From the NCBI RefSeq assembly GCF_910596095.1, contig NC_056540.1, positions 21,600,501-21,664,500 of the forward strand: a DNA stretch of 64,000 bases, read 5' to 3'. This stretch comes from Thunnus maccoyii. Taxonomy: Eukaryota > Chordata > Actinopteri > Scombriformes > Scombridae. The stretch's first letter is position 1. Every line of letters starts with the position of its first letter. A model generated the notes under the pieces. The model was not told where the DNA came from, did not search any database, and saw nothing but the letters and a program-made list of their open reading frames with translations. Of the stretch, positions 1 through 13,105 are shown piece after piece. Both the position numbers and the translations under genes were made by a program.

Positions 1-662
1 ACTACCCTGGAATACCAAGAGGGTGCTCCATCATCATTGACTCAACAAACTCGTCCAGTCTGTGCTGCTGCCAAAAGAGTTCGCCTCCACCAAAAGCTCA
101 ATTTGGCAGTGGACTCTATGGAAAAAAAAGGACATGAGCATCTCTACGTGTTTCACTGCAATCGAGGCGGCGCCATAAGCATATAAAGTTCAGCGATGAG
201 GTCGCCAAGGCTTTGGGAAAGAGGCTCTGGAGAGCATGGTAAGATGAAGAGGAATGTGATTCCTGGCCAATGCGAGGCCCGGAACAGTGCACTCCCGCTG
301 GGGATACGTCCCCAGGCAGTCTGTTTTTGTCGGGACACTCTGAATTGTCCATGCACCTATGTAAACACTGAGCATGAGGACACACACACACAATCACAGC
401 ACAGTGAGCAGAGTCACTGGACTGAAGAGACATTTCTAACACTCTTAACTATCCCTGAGTGCATCTTTTAAAGACATTCAAACACCATGACATGACTCTT
501 AATCACAGTAATCACTCAACTTTAGGAAACAAACTCTGGTTATCTGTAAATTATTATAATTATGCATTTGTGCAGTAAAAATTAAAACACTTTTGCATGA
601 ATCCGAACATCCCTCCCCACACCCCCAAAAATGCAGAACCTCTCTGCACTTCGACAACTCAC
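1..662. other. atp1b4 intron 2 (left part)
   Basis: No beta-subunit exon is recognisable here on the minus strand. Open frames around 116-442 and 196-471 have no family resemblance and no fitting splice sites. The short CA run near 379-393 is a microsatellite. Confidence 0.55.
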
Positions 663-1585
663 TCCAGCTCTTTCCAGAGCGACCCATGAATTCGTTGGTC
701 TCTGCATTCCACAGGTACGTCTTCAAGTCGTCTATTTTCTGGTGCAGCGTCCTCTTAGGTAACGGCCTGCGCTTCCATCTCTCAAAGTTCAGGTCTTCCT
801 GCTCCAGAGGCTGGTGCTCGGCCAACTCCTCCTGCTCTTCCTCCAACTCTTGACCATGTTTGAGTATCACTTTGTGAGGCTGGTGGAAAGAAGAAGAAGA
901 GAAAAAGCCCTCACCACACATATTCTCAACTGCTAAGTTCTGCAGTCAGCCTATTTGCTTTTCAAATCACTGCAGTAAAAAAATGGCATGCCTTCTGATC
1001 CGAGTATGACCAATAATTCAACTGCCGGACAGTGCACTGCATATTAATGGACATCGCACTGATGGTCCTGTCCCCTGTTTCTGCAAATTATAAACCCGCT
1101 GGTGACCTTTCTGGCTCTCTTTGGGAGAGCTGACCTCCTCTGAGTGGACCCTCCTGCTTGGAGCAGCAGCTGCAGACAGCAGAGCTGGAGGGTCACTCTG
1201 ACGGCCAGATGTTACTCACTGACTCTCAGCATCCACAGGCCAGGACACACATATCCCAGAGGAACCACAGGACACATGTGAGTGTCACCAAAGAGCCATT
1301 TGTAAAAGTTTTAATCTGCTGTTAAAAGTTTGAAATGCTATAAAAATGCCTTTATGATCTTATGAGTCTTGTGCCAATCAAATGATTGAGTCTATCACAA
1401 ACAGTGCTTTTTATTTAAAAACTTAAGTGCTACTAGAATTTATGTATTTATCACTGCATCTGCTTTAGTTATACATTGCATAGAAAGTTACATGTGTTTT
1501 ATTTAATTTCAGCACTTACTGGATTTGATGGATTATTTTTAAGGAGCGTCTCCTCAGCTCCTCCCTCTGTGGAACTGGGCTCCAT
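663..1585 (-). CDS. atp1b4: Na,K-ATPase beta-family subunit 4, first two coding exons (partial)
   Basis: Two coding exons are visible on the minus strand. Exon 1 is 1520-1585 (ATG at 1585, 22 codons, then GTAAGT) and exon 2 is 663-879 (acceptor after a pyrimidine run, donor GTGAGT). They join in phase to give MEPSSTEGGAEET..., a Glu-rich stretch, then ...KTYLWNAETNEFMGRSGKSW. The last block is the conserved cytoplasmic motif just before the single membrane helix of P-type ATPase beta subunits (x-YLWx-E-x-x-F-x-R-T/S-G-x-SW). The long acidic N-terminal arm and the neighbour tmem255a point to ATP1B4 rather than B1-B3. In fish and birds this protein is a real pump subunit at the plasma membrane; in placental mammals it was recruited to the inner nuclear membrane of muscle. 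The membrane helix and the ectodomain exons must lie left of the window; I could not find exon 3 in 1-662. Confidence 0.85.
880..1519. other. atp1b4 intron 1
   Basis: Sequence between the two coding exons. It has a donor GTAAGT at its minus-strand start and a pyrimidine-rich acceptor at its end. I see no other gene, RNA or repeat in it. Confidence 0.75.
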
Positions 1586-4065
1586 ATTCTTCACAGAAAG
1601 AAAAGGTACTTGTTAAACCAATCACATCTACCGTCCCCATTGAAGCAGAGCGACACATCTTCAAACTTCAACATTTTCAACATATTCAAAAAAACAAAAA
1701 TTACCAAGCTTCCAGGATAATTGAACCTAGAAACAGACCCCAGAAATAACTAATATAACAAATAAAATTAGAATAATAAAAATCTGACATACCTGAAGTT
1801 CTCTTTTCAATAAAAACGCAGATTAATATGTCGAAACCCTCTTGACCCCTAGAGGAAAAAAAATAACGTTTGTCAAAAAGTGTTTGGGGATTTCATTAGA
1901 AAGTTTTAGGCAGGCAGAGGGGACCTGGTGTGGAGAACCTCCTTCAACTAGGCGCGCATCATAGTGAATGAACGCTGCACGGAGAAACACTGGGGGTGGG
2001 ATACAAAGTGCTTTTTTTTGGTCCCAGAGACGTTTTGGCAGCAGCCTGGACCACAGCACTGCATTCTGTACACGCACACCATCATCTATTGTCTGCTAAG
2101 CTGAGCTAAAGCAAAGCCTGAATGCAATATTTATAGCTTATCCCAAACACAAGACCTCGTTGTCAATCATTGCCCGCTGGCTGCGTAATGTGCGTGCGCA
2201 AAGACGCGCGGACGATCATTGTTATTGGCTTATGATGTGTTAATTTTTTATATAACTTTTAATCGGGTGTTTATCCAGCATGAGACAGCTGCATCATAAA
2301 TTAAATATCAGTCATTAGGGTGTTCTTATTGCACATGCATGCTGATCCAGTTGCCAAAGCAGCTCCTCCACAGACTCCTGCTCACCATAAGCTCTCTTCT
2401 GGTGAGGTTCAAGTAGTCCTCATCCCTGATCCTGTCTGCACTCCGGTCACGTAACGCTCTGTTACCCCATGTAAAAGTGGGAGAGGGGGACTTCTGAGGG
2501 TGTTTTTTTTCTCCCCTTTTACATGAAAAGAGAAATTGCGTCATGGAAAAAAATCTGTTCTTTGAGATTTGCGCGGCAAAAACGTGCATGTGTCCATGTG
2601 TGTGCGTGCGTGTGTGTGTGTATTTTACAGTAAAGGCCAATGACTCTTCTCACCACATAGGGTCAGTTGCAAAAAAGGCAAAAACCAGAACATTTTGCAG
2701 GGAAAGTCTACCTGTGAAAATCATTAATTCCATGCACAACTTGCTTTTGGAACAGACAGAACTGTATTGTTAGTGTGCAGGCCATTTGAAGTGTCTTCAG
2801 TGCATATTTCCTGTCGTTAAAAGCTCTGTATTCTATGTGTGGTCCCTAAAGAAAAGCTGTATGTGCATTTGGGCATTAGCAGTCTCAGTGTGTGTAGTTT
2901 TCTATACTGGAATACAACCTACAGTAGCTCTAGATTTGCTTAAATTCAATTAATTTAATTTATTTAGCTTTTGAACTGACTTTAAAACTTAGACAAGAGT
3001 TCATCTTTGTTCTTTTCAAATCAGTGTTTTTCACTGCAAAGCTGAATGAGGAGGACAAAATGTGCACCAGACATTTTGATGTTTTAATTATTCAGTAAAA
3101 GTTGCTGTGTGGGCCTATTTGCACAGCTGTAACCAGGATTTTAACAATAATGAGAAAATGAGTCTGAGGCCCCAAATGCAACCTTTGTATTTTATGTTTT
3201 TCTGTAAATGTAATGTGTCTACAAGATCTAAATGCTGTTTCAAGCACCCACTCCCTGGAATTAACTATGTAAATCATATGAATAATTTTTATTCTATTCT
3301 ATACTATTTTGTCATTGATAAAACCTCAAATCCCAGAAAAAACACAGAGGACATGACTTCAGTGTCTTATGGGAGATAAAATTACAACAAAAGGTGAAAA
3401 CAGAAGTATTAAAAAAAGTTTAAAAAATTATAATTTAAGCATCATATTTATGTCTAAATAAATATTTAGGTACTGTTGTATGAATATTTCTTTGAATATG
3501 TGGTTTCTGTGCATTCGCAGTCTCCTGTCTAACTTTCTCCTGTTCTGCTACAAATGAAGAAGTACTATCCACCTTCATAACTTACATATACAGTAAAATA
3601 TCTACAATCAAACAAAAAAATGTATGTTGTTCTGTTTATTTGAGAGCAGAACCTCATGAAGGTTGAATCATTCATGTGCTGCTCACTGTATGTCCAACAG
3701 CTCTTGAATGCAATTGTGTTCTTCTGACAGGGGGTGGCGCCTGATGCTTGGCCTGAACACCGCCTTGACTTCGGTGTGCTGCACCACAGTAGCTACAAAT
3801 CTGTGTAATAAACAATAACATAAGTATAAAAATCATTAAACTCACTAAACTTGATTTATTTGACTTCATGCAGGCTGTCACTCAAACATTTAACCACTGC
3901 TTTCACCGAGATATCCTCAAGTGGAGACCATCATGGATGCCAGTTAGTGTTAGTAACTACTTTCTACTCTCAGTAAGGAGTACTCCATTTTAGCTGATTG
4001 ATGTGTTGTTAATTTATGGTTAGTGCTTGTATTTGTTTTCATTTGAATTACACAGAGTTTGTTTT
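1586..4065. other. atp1b4 upstream region, no gene seen
   Basis: This holds the 5' UTR or promoter of atp1b4 followed by AT-rich intergenic DNA. A CA/TG-type alternating run lies at about 2586-2622. Open frames here are short and show no known domain. Confidence 0.6.
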
Positions 4066-4359
4066 AAAGGTACAGTGAGTAGAATTTAGTGGCATCTAGC
4101 AGAACAGACTTGGCAGAAATGGAATATAATATTTATAAGTATGTTTTAATTAGTGTACAATCACCTGAAAATAGGAATTGCTGTGTTTTCGTTAGCTTGG
4201 AATGAGCCCTTTATATCTACTTAGGGAGCAGGACCTCTTCTACGGAGCCTGCCATTTTGCACTGCCATGTCACTGGCTCTAGAGAGGCCTTTTACATTTT
4301 TCGCGAGTTTCGCAGCCACCAAAGTTTCTCCTACACGCTTGGAAGGGAAGTTGGGGGTG
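4066..4359. mobile_element. Short non-autonomous DNA-transposon-like repeat, one end missing
   Basis: Starts TAAAGGTACAGTGAGTAGAA and continues through sequence I remember as a very common interspersed element of percomorph genomes. That includes the block on 'gagccctttatatctac' and the 'ggctctagagaggcct' block. The expected opposite terminal repeat is not present; the copy runs directly into the foldback element that starts near 4360. It has no coding capacity. The family identification comes from memory, not from a search. Confidence 0.6.
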
Positions 4360-4560
4360 GTATTTTTTTTCCTAGGATGAAGAAGTCATGACTCGCCCTA
4401 TTCTGCCTCTGATTGGCTTACCCTGATGTTCCTACCCTAATCGTAACCAATATCACTCCGCATGCATACACCTAACCAAACCAACCAATGAAGGCAATGA
4501 GTACTAGCCAATCAGAGGCAGAGGAGGGTGGGTTATGATTTCGCCATTCTAGGAAAATAA
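4360..4560. mobile_element. Foldback MITE, copy 1
   Basis: About 200 bp whose two ends are inverted copies of each other. The left arm carries TCTGCCTCTGATTGGCT near 4400-4417 and the right arm its complement AGCCAATCAGAGGCAGA near 4506-4522. Further out, CCTAGGATG at the left mirrors CATTCTAGG at the right. The centre is rich in CTAACC-like units. A second, diverged copy lies at 26187-26352, which shows that this is a dispersed element and not a local palindrome. Confidence 0.75.
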
Positions 4561-4969
4561 GTTTGGCTAACCATGTTAGTTAATAATATGAGTGACGACC
4601 AGCTTGGTAACTGAAAAAAAAAACTCGAAAGATGGGTTTTTGGTTTTAACTACTAGCTAGCTAATTATATGAAAATGGTGGATGATTTATTGATATAATG
4701 TATTTAATAGTCAATGTTTATTCAGTGTACTTTTAACTGTCATGTGGTACATCCCCCAAATTTTTTTTTTTAAATTTAATTAGCTGAAGAGTCATTTCTT
4801 GGATTTCCAGGGCTTAATATTATCCCTAATAATGTAGGTAACAGTCACGTTACTTTATTTTTCATATGTATCATGAAGAGAAATGGCAAATGTAAGCAGC
4901 ATTCAGGTGGAACTTTTGGCACCGGAGCAGTTGCGCCCCAGGTTGTCTCAGGGGGAAACTTCCGCCCAC
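4561..4969. other. Intergenic DNA left of the LTR element
   Basis: AT-rich sequence with homopolymer runs near 4614 and 4760. It may contain the outer part of the upstream LTR of the element that follows, but I could not align it to the downstream end. Confidence 0.4.
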
Positions 4970-7900
4970 ACCCCAGATGCAATCTGGACGATGAACTGAA
5001 TGCTCTATCTGTATTTTACAGGTTAGTTGCTGTGGTACCAACTCTGGGACCCGTAACAAATTGTGGGGGCTCGTCCTGCATCCGTCTCCACCAGAATCGC
5101 CAAGGGGAACAGATCCAGTGATAACAGAACCACAAAGGCCAAGGCAAGGTGATGTGACTGCAACTGTGACAACAACTGGTTGGTGTCCACAAGGGGAGAT
5201 CAGAGCCTCAGGAGGGTCTTCATTCTTCCTAGGGAACAACACCGCTGCTTCATCAGATCAATGCACCTAATGCCCACAACATGCAAAAAACTCGTATGGG
5301 TCATCCAAGGTGTGCTGAAGATTGTTAATCCAGGTGGCTTCAAGGACATGCTCACCAATAAAGATGAAATAACAATCTGTGAACTCAGGGGCTTCCTCAG
5401 GTCTCATCTTGGTGAAAAGGCCAGTACAAAGCTGTTCAACAAAATGAACAAGAACCCCCCCAAACAGTTTCTGTATTGCATGATTGGACTCAAACAGAAA
5501 ATCCTCTTACAATCAAAGCAGGCCACCACAGACATTTGCTATGACCCCAAAACCATACAGGAGGTTTTCCTCCACACCATTTACCAGGGCCTAGGGTCCA
5601 ACCATACGGACATGAGACAGCAGCAGAGGTCACTCCTCTCAAACAGCAAAGTTACTGATGAGGAAATTATCAGCCAGGTAATAAAAATAATCAGTGGCAA
5701 AAATGAGCATGAGCGTAGGCTAGGTTTTGTCTCCTGACAGAAAGTAACGCATACACATAGTGTTCGGGTGGATGGTGGAAATCATCTGCAGACAAGAAAG
5801 AACATCAGACAAGACAACAGCTCAGTGCTCAGGTGGAGACTTTAATGAACATAGTTCCAGTATTAATGGACCAGCAAATAGCAGTCATACATGCAACCCA
5901 CTCAAAGACTCTACCTGTCCAAACACTAGGCCAGCCCCAGGCACACCCCCTCCTATGTCCATTCCCAGCAAAGTACCTCCTCCCACACCAGGCCAGTTCT
6001 CTCTCACAAGGAAGGGTAAAATGCCTGTTTGACTGTTCACACCACGACTCAGAGAACTGTAACCATTGTTTTGTGTGTGGGGATCCAGGACATCTGGCTG
6101 TTGGCTGTTTAAAAAGAGCCAGGCAGCAGGGAAACAGGGGTCGGTCTCTGCTGAGGGACAACCAGAGGCTGTTCCACATTTCCAGTCCTACCCCATAAGT
6201 GCCACACGTAAGCAGCGACACACAAAATAATAAAAAAAAATCGTTGCAAAAGAGCTTGTGACCCCTGCTCTATAGAGACACTAGTAACCCCTGAAAATAC
6301 CATCTGCACAGCACCACTGATTGGTAGAAAGAGTCTCCTCAAATGTTTCATCAGTGGTTATGTAGCAACAATGCTATTTGACTGTAGCTCACAAGTAAGC
6401 ATCATTGACAGGTCCTGGAGAGAGGCATTTATCCCCAGTCACCCAGTACAACTACTGCAAGACCTTCTTGACCCAGGGGAAAGCCTCAATCTGTATCCTG
6501 CAAATGGACAGTCATTCCCATATGACAGATGGGTGGAGCCGATGGTCAACCTCACAGAAAATGACAATGCAATCCTTGCAATACAGGTCCCCTTACTGGT
6601 CAGCCAGCTCCCCCTCCCTCAGCCTCTTCTAGGGACTAATGTTCTCCAAGAGATGATTAATAGTCAAGAGTCCTCTGCTGAGGCACATGCCATGGTTATT
6701 AGTCTCTTCTGAAAAGCACTTGGTGTGGAAGAAGAGGAGGCAAAAAATATGGTCCACTTCATGTAGGTCCAAAAGACACCTATTGTCTGACCCTATTGTC
6801 CTATATGAACTCTCAGAAGAGAGTACAACCTTAGAACAGCTGAGCGTTGGGGACAACCTCTTAGAGATCAGTAAGAGCAGGTGGCCACTTGTCAATGTCC
6901 CCATTTCCAATCATACTTGTTTGTGTTAGGAGAAAAGATGGGTCATTGCACCTTTGTATTGACTACCGACTGCCCGACAAAAAGACTGTGCCAGACAAAC
7001 ATCCCCTGCCCCGCATACAGGACTTGATTGACTCGCTTTGATGCTAGAGCTGGTTTTCCATCTCAGACCAGGGCAAAGCCTATCACCAAGGCTTCATTGC
7101 AGAGGGTTCCAGGTACCTGACTGCCTTCACAACCCCTTGAGGTTTATATGAATGCGTCAGAATACCCTTAGGGTTGTCAAACCCACCAGCAGCCTTCCAA
7201 AGAAAAATGGAAGAAATGCTTTACACACTGAGGGATAAGTGTTGCATCCCTTATCTAGACAATGTCCTTTGCTTCTCCAGGTCCTTTGAAGAGCATGTCG
7301 AGATGCTGCACCATGTACTCCAAGCCATGCGGCACCACAGGGTTGAAATTGAGGCCAGAAAAGTGTGAACTACTTTGCAAGGAGGTCAGGTATGTTGGTT
7401 GACTGGTGTCTTCAAACGGGGTGAGGGTGGATCCAAAAGATGTAGAGGCAGTCCAGGCAATGAAAGAGAAAACTCCGCAGATTGTAGGGGATGTCAAGAG
7501 ACTGCTAGGTTTCCTGAACTATTATCGAGCATACATGCATTATTTCTCATGCAAAGCAAGACTGTTGTATGAGCTGCTCCAGGTAAAGTCAAGTTCACAA
7601 GTTCACCACTACCCAAGCCTACAAGGGGAAAAACAATGGGCCCTCAACCATCAGATCCTTGAGCGCCTCATAAACATCCTAACAAACGCTAACGTACCCA
7701 GATTTCAACCGTCCCTTCATACTCCATACTGGTGCCTCTCAACAGGGCCCAGTCCTCTACCTAAACCAGGATGGAAAAATGAGGGTGATCAGATATGGGT
7801 CCCACACACGATCACCAACAGAGCAAAGTTACCATCTTCACATTAGCAAGCTTGAGTTCCTGGCCTTAAAGTGGAAAGTATTCTTTTGCCTGAGTATGGT

Positions 7901-8594
7901 CCTGCAGGTAGGTCACCAGGTTTTACTTTGCATAGTGTTTTATTTGGGCTCCTACATATACAATAGCTCAAGGAAAATTGGTATGTTGTCAAATGCCTTA
8001 TATAACAAAACAGCTAAATGCTACAGAGCTGCACTTGTTTGTGGAGAATGTTAATATCGTAATGTATGCAGTTTAAAGGAAAAATATTACTATGTCATTT
8101 AGTTATAGCCTCATGGTTTTACATTGAAAATGTTTTGTATTTCTCTATGAGTGATAGAGAAATTTCTGAAAAAAGTTCAGTGTAGTCCAGAATCATTTCA
8201 TGCTAGACATTGCTTGCTTTAAGTACAGTTCAGTATTGCTGTAACTTGCACAATACCATTATAGTAGCCCTGATTCACTCATATACAGGTGATAGTGTGT
8301 ACTAGAATGCTGGTTGAAGTAGAAAACTGTAAGAAATACACGAGAAATGTGAGGTAGCTACAGCTGTGAATACATTCTGTGAGATATAACAATTAGATTC
8401 ATGGATGTTTTATGCACTAAGTCACAGTTATGGACTGAAATAGAGACTGACACTCAGATAAATGTTATGTATTGTATTTATTATATTTATTGTGAATTTG
8501 AATATAGATGTAATCTGGATGACGAACTGTGTCTTCATTGCTGCAGAACTCTGTATATTACAGGATTTTGCTATTGACTGTAACTATTGTAACA
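4970..8594 (+). mobile_element. Broken Ty3/Gypsy-type LTR retrotransposon (fossil)
   Basis: An old retroelement on the plus strand. Parts in order: a remnant of the upstream LTR ending near 5058; a primer-binding site at 5064-5081 that resembles the tRNA-Pro site of other retroelements (TGGGGGCTCGTCC at its core); a gag-like region at about 5180-6200 that includes a CCHC zinc knuckle; a protease-like region near 6370; reverse transcriptase of the Gypsy type at about 6920-7370; and an RNase H-like region to about 7900. I could not recognise an integrase. A stretch at 8505-8594 resembles 4974-5058 and probably marks the end of the downstream LTR. The coding regions are interrupted many times, roughly ten or more, so the copy is dead. 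The poor match between its ends suggests it is old. Confidence 0.8.
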
Positions 8595-9477
8595 ATCATA
8601 TATCTTAGCCACACATGTTGAAGGTTAAGAAAGAGGCACAGAGTCACTTCTTAGAAGAGAAAAGAGAAAACAACATCTCTCAGGAAGGCCAATTTCTGTT
8701 GACTTAAAGCTATGATGTGTGGAATTGTGTGAAGCACCTTATGGGAAACATATGTGTCAAATGGACGTATGGCAATAAATTAAAGTGCTCTTCCAGATGT
8801 TGAAACTTCATCTTTCATTGATAAAATGACAGATAAATGTTTGAAGACAGTTACTTCGACCTCGAATTACTCTTTAGATGAGCAGAAATCACCTTTCTTA
8901 ACAAAGTTGTATCATATAATTTGAATTGTGTCACAGAAGATATGATATTGACCTAGTTACTCTGACAATTCAACATTTGATGTAAAAGTTAGGATACAGC
9001 AGGTGAAAAAAACGGCCAACCGCCCGTTATAACGTAAAGTAACGAACGTAGCGGTGTAACGTACGTTCAAAGTTTGAAATTCATACGTTGGTAACGTCAT
9101 CTAAGTAACGTTACACTGCTTAAATATGAGTAACTACTGTACCGTAGAGTATTGTATTTTTTTTCAGTATGTGTGTGTGACATGCGCACACACAGCCAGC
9201 CAGCAGCGACCCACTGTCCGACACCGACACACCGTGAGGAAGGAGACCGACAGACATATCAACCGCCGCGGGGATATAAATGAGACTGACTCGGCCTCAG
9301 ACAGAGCAGGGACGGAGGGAAAGGGCTGTCAGACAATGCCACATTACTGCCGAGAAACACGGCGGTAATTCATGCTGGCTTTCAGATATAAAGCGTTTAG
9401 CAGTGAGTCGTGACTGTTGTTTTTTTTTTCTTTAATTATTTCCAAGAGGATCGTCCGTTAAACATCCTCCGGCCGTT
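8595..9477. promoter_or_regulatory. tmem255a upstream region and 5' UTR
   Basis: The left part is AT-rich. From about 9010 the sequence becomes rich in ACGT/CG steps, with many short repeats of the type GTAACG. From 9180 to 9478 it is GC-richer and CpG-containing, as expected near a vertebrate start site. The exact start site cannot be read from sequence alone. An open frame at 9126-9368 shows no family resemblance. Confidence 0.5.
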
Positions 9478-12400
9478 ATGCCTCCTACTCAGAGCCTCCA
9501 ATCCAGCGGGCTGAGCCTCTCGGAAACAAGCATGGGTAGGTGTGTGCAAGGTCAACGGCAGGTTTTTTATCAATTAATTAACTCGTTTTAATGGATTTTA
9601 ATTAAACGATAAGTGTCCCTACACATTAAGGTTAATATTGTAGTCGTTAACGGTCGTTCCTTGTGGCCGTTAACGGTCAGTCAATCTTATAAAAAAAACA
9701 GACAAAACACTCGTTGCATCATCAGACCGTTTTTTTTTTCTTCTCGTCCAGGCCGCAGCGTCACTGCAGGTGCGGCGACGTTGAGTAACCGCATCAAGCC
9801 TGGGTGTTTGGCTCCCTGATTTGTGCAGGATGCTCTGCTGCTACCATGCAAATTTTATGAATATGGCAGCTCTTTCACTAGTGGAAATAGAGAGAGGATC
9901 CCGGTTTTACATCTAATGAGTTTGCTTGCAAGGCAAATGTTAGAAAGGAAAAGTGGTCACTGTTTAAGAGCATCACTGAACAGAGGGGTTGGTTATAGGC
10001 TAGGGACGGCACCATTATTAGTAGTAGATTAATCGATTAGTGCATGAACAGAAAATGCATCACCAGCAATTAAGACAATCAGTTAATTAGGGTTAGAGAC
10101 AAAATCCTTATTCTGTGCAAAAAATGTATCTAAGCTGAAGCTAATATGAGGTTTCAGCAATCCAGATGAGTCAAATCAAGTGGATATCTGCCAAAGTTCG
10201 TCTTTTTTAGTGCAAAATTCCCTCTATGTGTTTCCTTGTTGAGTGGAAGTGGAAGAATAGTAACAAAAAGAGGAACATTTGCACTAAAAAGCATGAAATC
10301 TTTGAAGATATCCAGATTGTTTTGACTTATTTGGACAGCTGCAGCCTTGTATTAGCTTGGGATTAACTTTTGAATACATTTTTTGCCCAAACGACCTCAT
10401 CACTTACATTGAAAGCTCATTAAGAATTAATCTTTTAATAGCCAGTATGAATAGGAGGAATAATGTCAGTGTTCATGTGGGCACCTGACTATTATTTTGT
10501 GATTCCAGCTGTTTACTATACCTGTATGTGTGATTGAGTGTGCAACACTCTGATAACAATCAACTGACAATGCTAAATAATAGATTACAGATTGTATTTC
10601 TTTCATTTCATCAAGTCAAAGTCATAAATCATCCTCTCCAGAGTTCTGCTGATAAAAGATGAGCCTCTTTATAACTGTGCTGAGAGTTAAACAACACTTT
10701 GTAAAGATGTTTTTTTTTTTTTTTGCATATTTCCTTTAAAAATACATACATACAGCACAAGGATCAGCACTTTTTTCATGCCTTATTCTTAGTCACTTCA
10801 ACAATATAATGAAGAGAAATGTGGGGAAAGAGACAGAGGAATGACGTGTAACAGAGGGGACTGGCATGGTATGGCATCGGTATGGCATCACGGCGATGGC
10901 GGCGGCGCCCAACCCTACAGCGGCATGTTCTAATTTTTACATCACATCACTGTTCATGCCAAAGTATGACAAGTGAATGTTTTGTTGTTTCGTAGGTTCC
11001 TTTAAGAGGAGGAAGAGGAAATCCATAATCGTGACAGTGATGCTGCTCATTGTATCCGTGCTGATCCTCATCTTCGGCCTGGCAGCGACTACCAGGACGC
11101 AGAACATTACGGTGGGCGGCTACTACCCAGGACTCATTGTGAGTGAACGTTTACACGTTGTTCACTGTTCAGTTTTCATAATACGTGAAGTGTGAGAGTG
11201 ATTTCAGGGAGCTCCTTCCACTCCTGGACTCTGATTACTGAAGGTCTCTGTGGGGTGAATTTTCCCCACATTCATTATTCAGCATCACTGTCATTAGAGG
11301 CTGAGTGAGGTAAAGTGTCTTTGCCCATAAATTTGTTTTCTTCACAGTACTCGAGAGCCATCGGGAACGCTGCCAACTGTATCTCAATTACATTTCCGAA
11401 AAGGCTTCTTCCAACTTTACCCTCAAATTTGAGCAGATCGTTGAAATCTCAAAGCTACAGGATTTATAAATTACAAAGAAAAAAAACTAATGAATTGAAA
11501 AGCACTTCATAAGACTGAGAGAATCTCATAAATCCTCAAATAAAAACACATTGCATTTTGCTTATCTTGAATAGTAAATAGTTGATGATGTTGTAGACAG
11601 AAATTGGAGCATGACATTAAATCAAAGCTTGATTGTCAAATTAGATAAAAGCCCTGACAACTATTTTCTCTCCTTTCAGCTGGGCCTCGGCTCTTTCCTG
11701 GGAATTATCGGCTCTCATTTGATAGAGAACAAGAGGCAGATGGTGAGAGGATTCATATTACTTCTTTATATTGAGATCACTTTCAGAGCTCGGTGTCTCT
11801 GTGTCTCTACAGTTGCAGAAAACTGTCATTAAGCTGCATATGATTCTCTATTAACTCACAACAGGCTGCGGCTTGATTATGTTGTCAGTGTGGAGATAGG
11901 CGCAGCAGATCTGACCCCGAGCTATGAGGCTCACTTGGCCTGAGGAGGTTGTGGGTTTACATTGTGTATTGGAGCAAGTATCCTGGGCTTCAAGGGAGAC
12001 GCAGCCAGAAATAGACATAGGGTGTAAGAGGAGGAGGACAGATGTCCCACACTGGAATGTTGGGAAGGAAACTGCAGAGGAGAGGAGCAGGTGGGAGGTG
12101 CAGGGCAGGGTCTGTCATGACTGAAATGAAGAATGAGTTTGCCCCGTGACTCTGTTTTTCTCAACGCAGCAGAGTCAGCGCGCGCGCGCGTGTGTGTGTG
12201 TGTGCGTGCGTGCATTGACAGATTACACACTGCCTCTGATTTGTTTATTTCCACGAAATGTTATTTCATGATAATGTGTTGATATTATTTATAGTTTTTC
12301 TAGTCACAGTACACAATAGAAGTACGTTATATGCCATAGAATCATTTTCCATAATATTTGTATTAAGAAGAAATTGATAAAAATAATAAATCAGTCATAA

Positions 12401-13074
12401 TAAAGGACAACATGATTTACTAGAAATTGCAAAATTTTCAGAAAATAAGAAAAAGTGAGCTCCCTCCAGACATTTTGTAGTTGAAACATTTTAAATAGTT
12501 GAAATACTGAAAAGGTTTTAGTTGAAGTCATAATACAAATAGTAAAAGATGTTGACATAACAGTTAAAATGAAAGTGCTGAAAGATGATTTCAGTTTAAG
12601 TTTAAACACTGAAGGAAGTTGATGAATTGCTTGAAATTAAAGGACCGGACAGAGTTTAAGATTCATTTAAAGTTCAGGCACTGAAAGGAAAAGTCAGTCA
12701 AATTGCAGGTTATACATTACATTAAACCAGGAGTGTCAGTTGAAGTTAAAGTCCTGAAAGAAATTAGTGCCGGTTAAAGTGTATTAAACTAAAGTATCAG
12801 CTGTAGAGTTAAGTACTGAAAGCAGTAATTGTTACACAAGATGGAAGCTGAAGAAGTTTTTTTTGTCAGTCGAAGTGTCAACAAGGAGCTGAAAGAGAAG
12901 AGAAGAATGATAAAAAAGAAAAATAATTATGAAGATATAAATGTGAACTGAAAGCAGAACATCAGGTACCACTTATAAAACTACAATTATAAAGTTACAG
13001 ATCAACATAAAGTCAAAAGTGTACATTATTGAAGATAGACTGCTGATACTCGCAGGTGTAGATGCTATACTGTA

Positions 13075-13105
<31 letters not shown>

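Noticed and set aside
116-442. Open frame that might be the next atp1b4 exon
   Set aside because: Its translation has none of the membrane-helix or ectodomain features of a beta subunit, and no acceptor fits the phase of exon 2.
9126-9368. 80-codon frame upstream of tmem255a
   Set aside because: It is in the GC-rich 5' region with many Thr/Arg codons from CA/CG-type sequence, and has no family resemblance.
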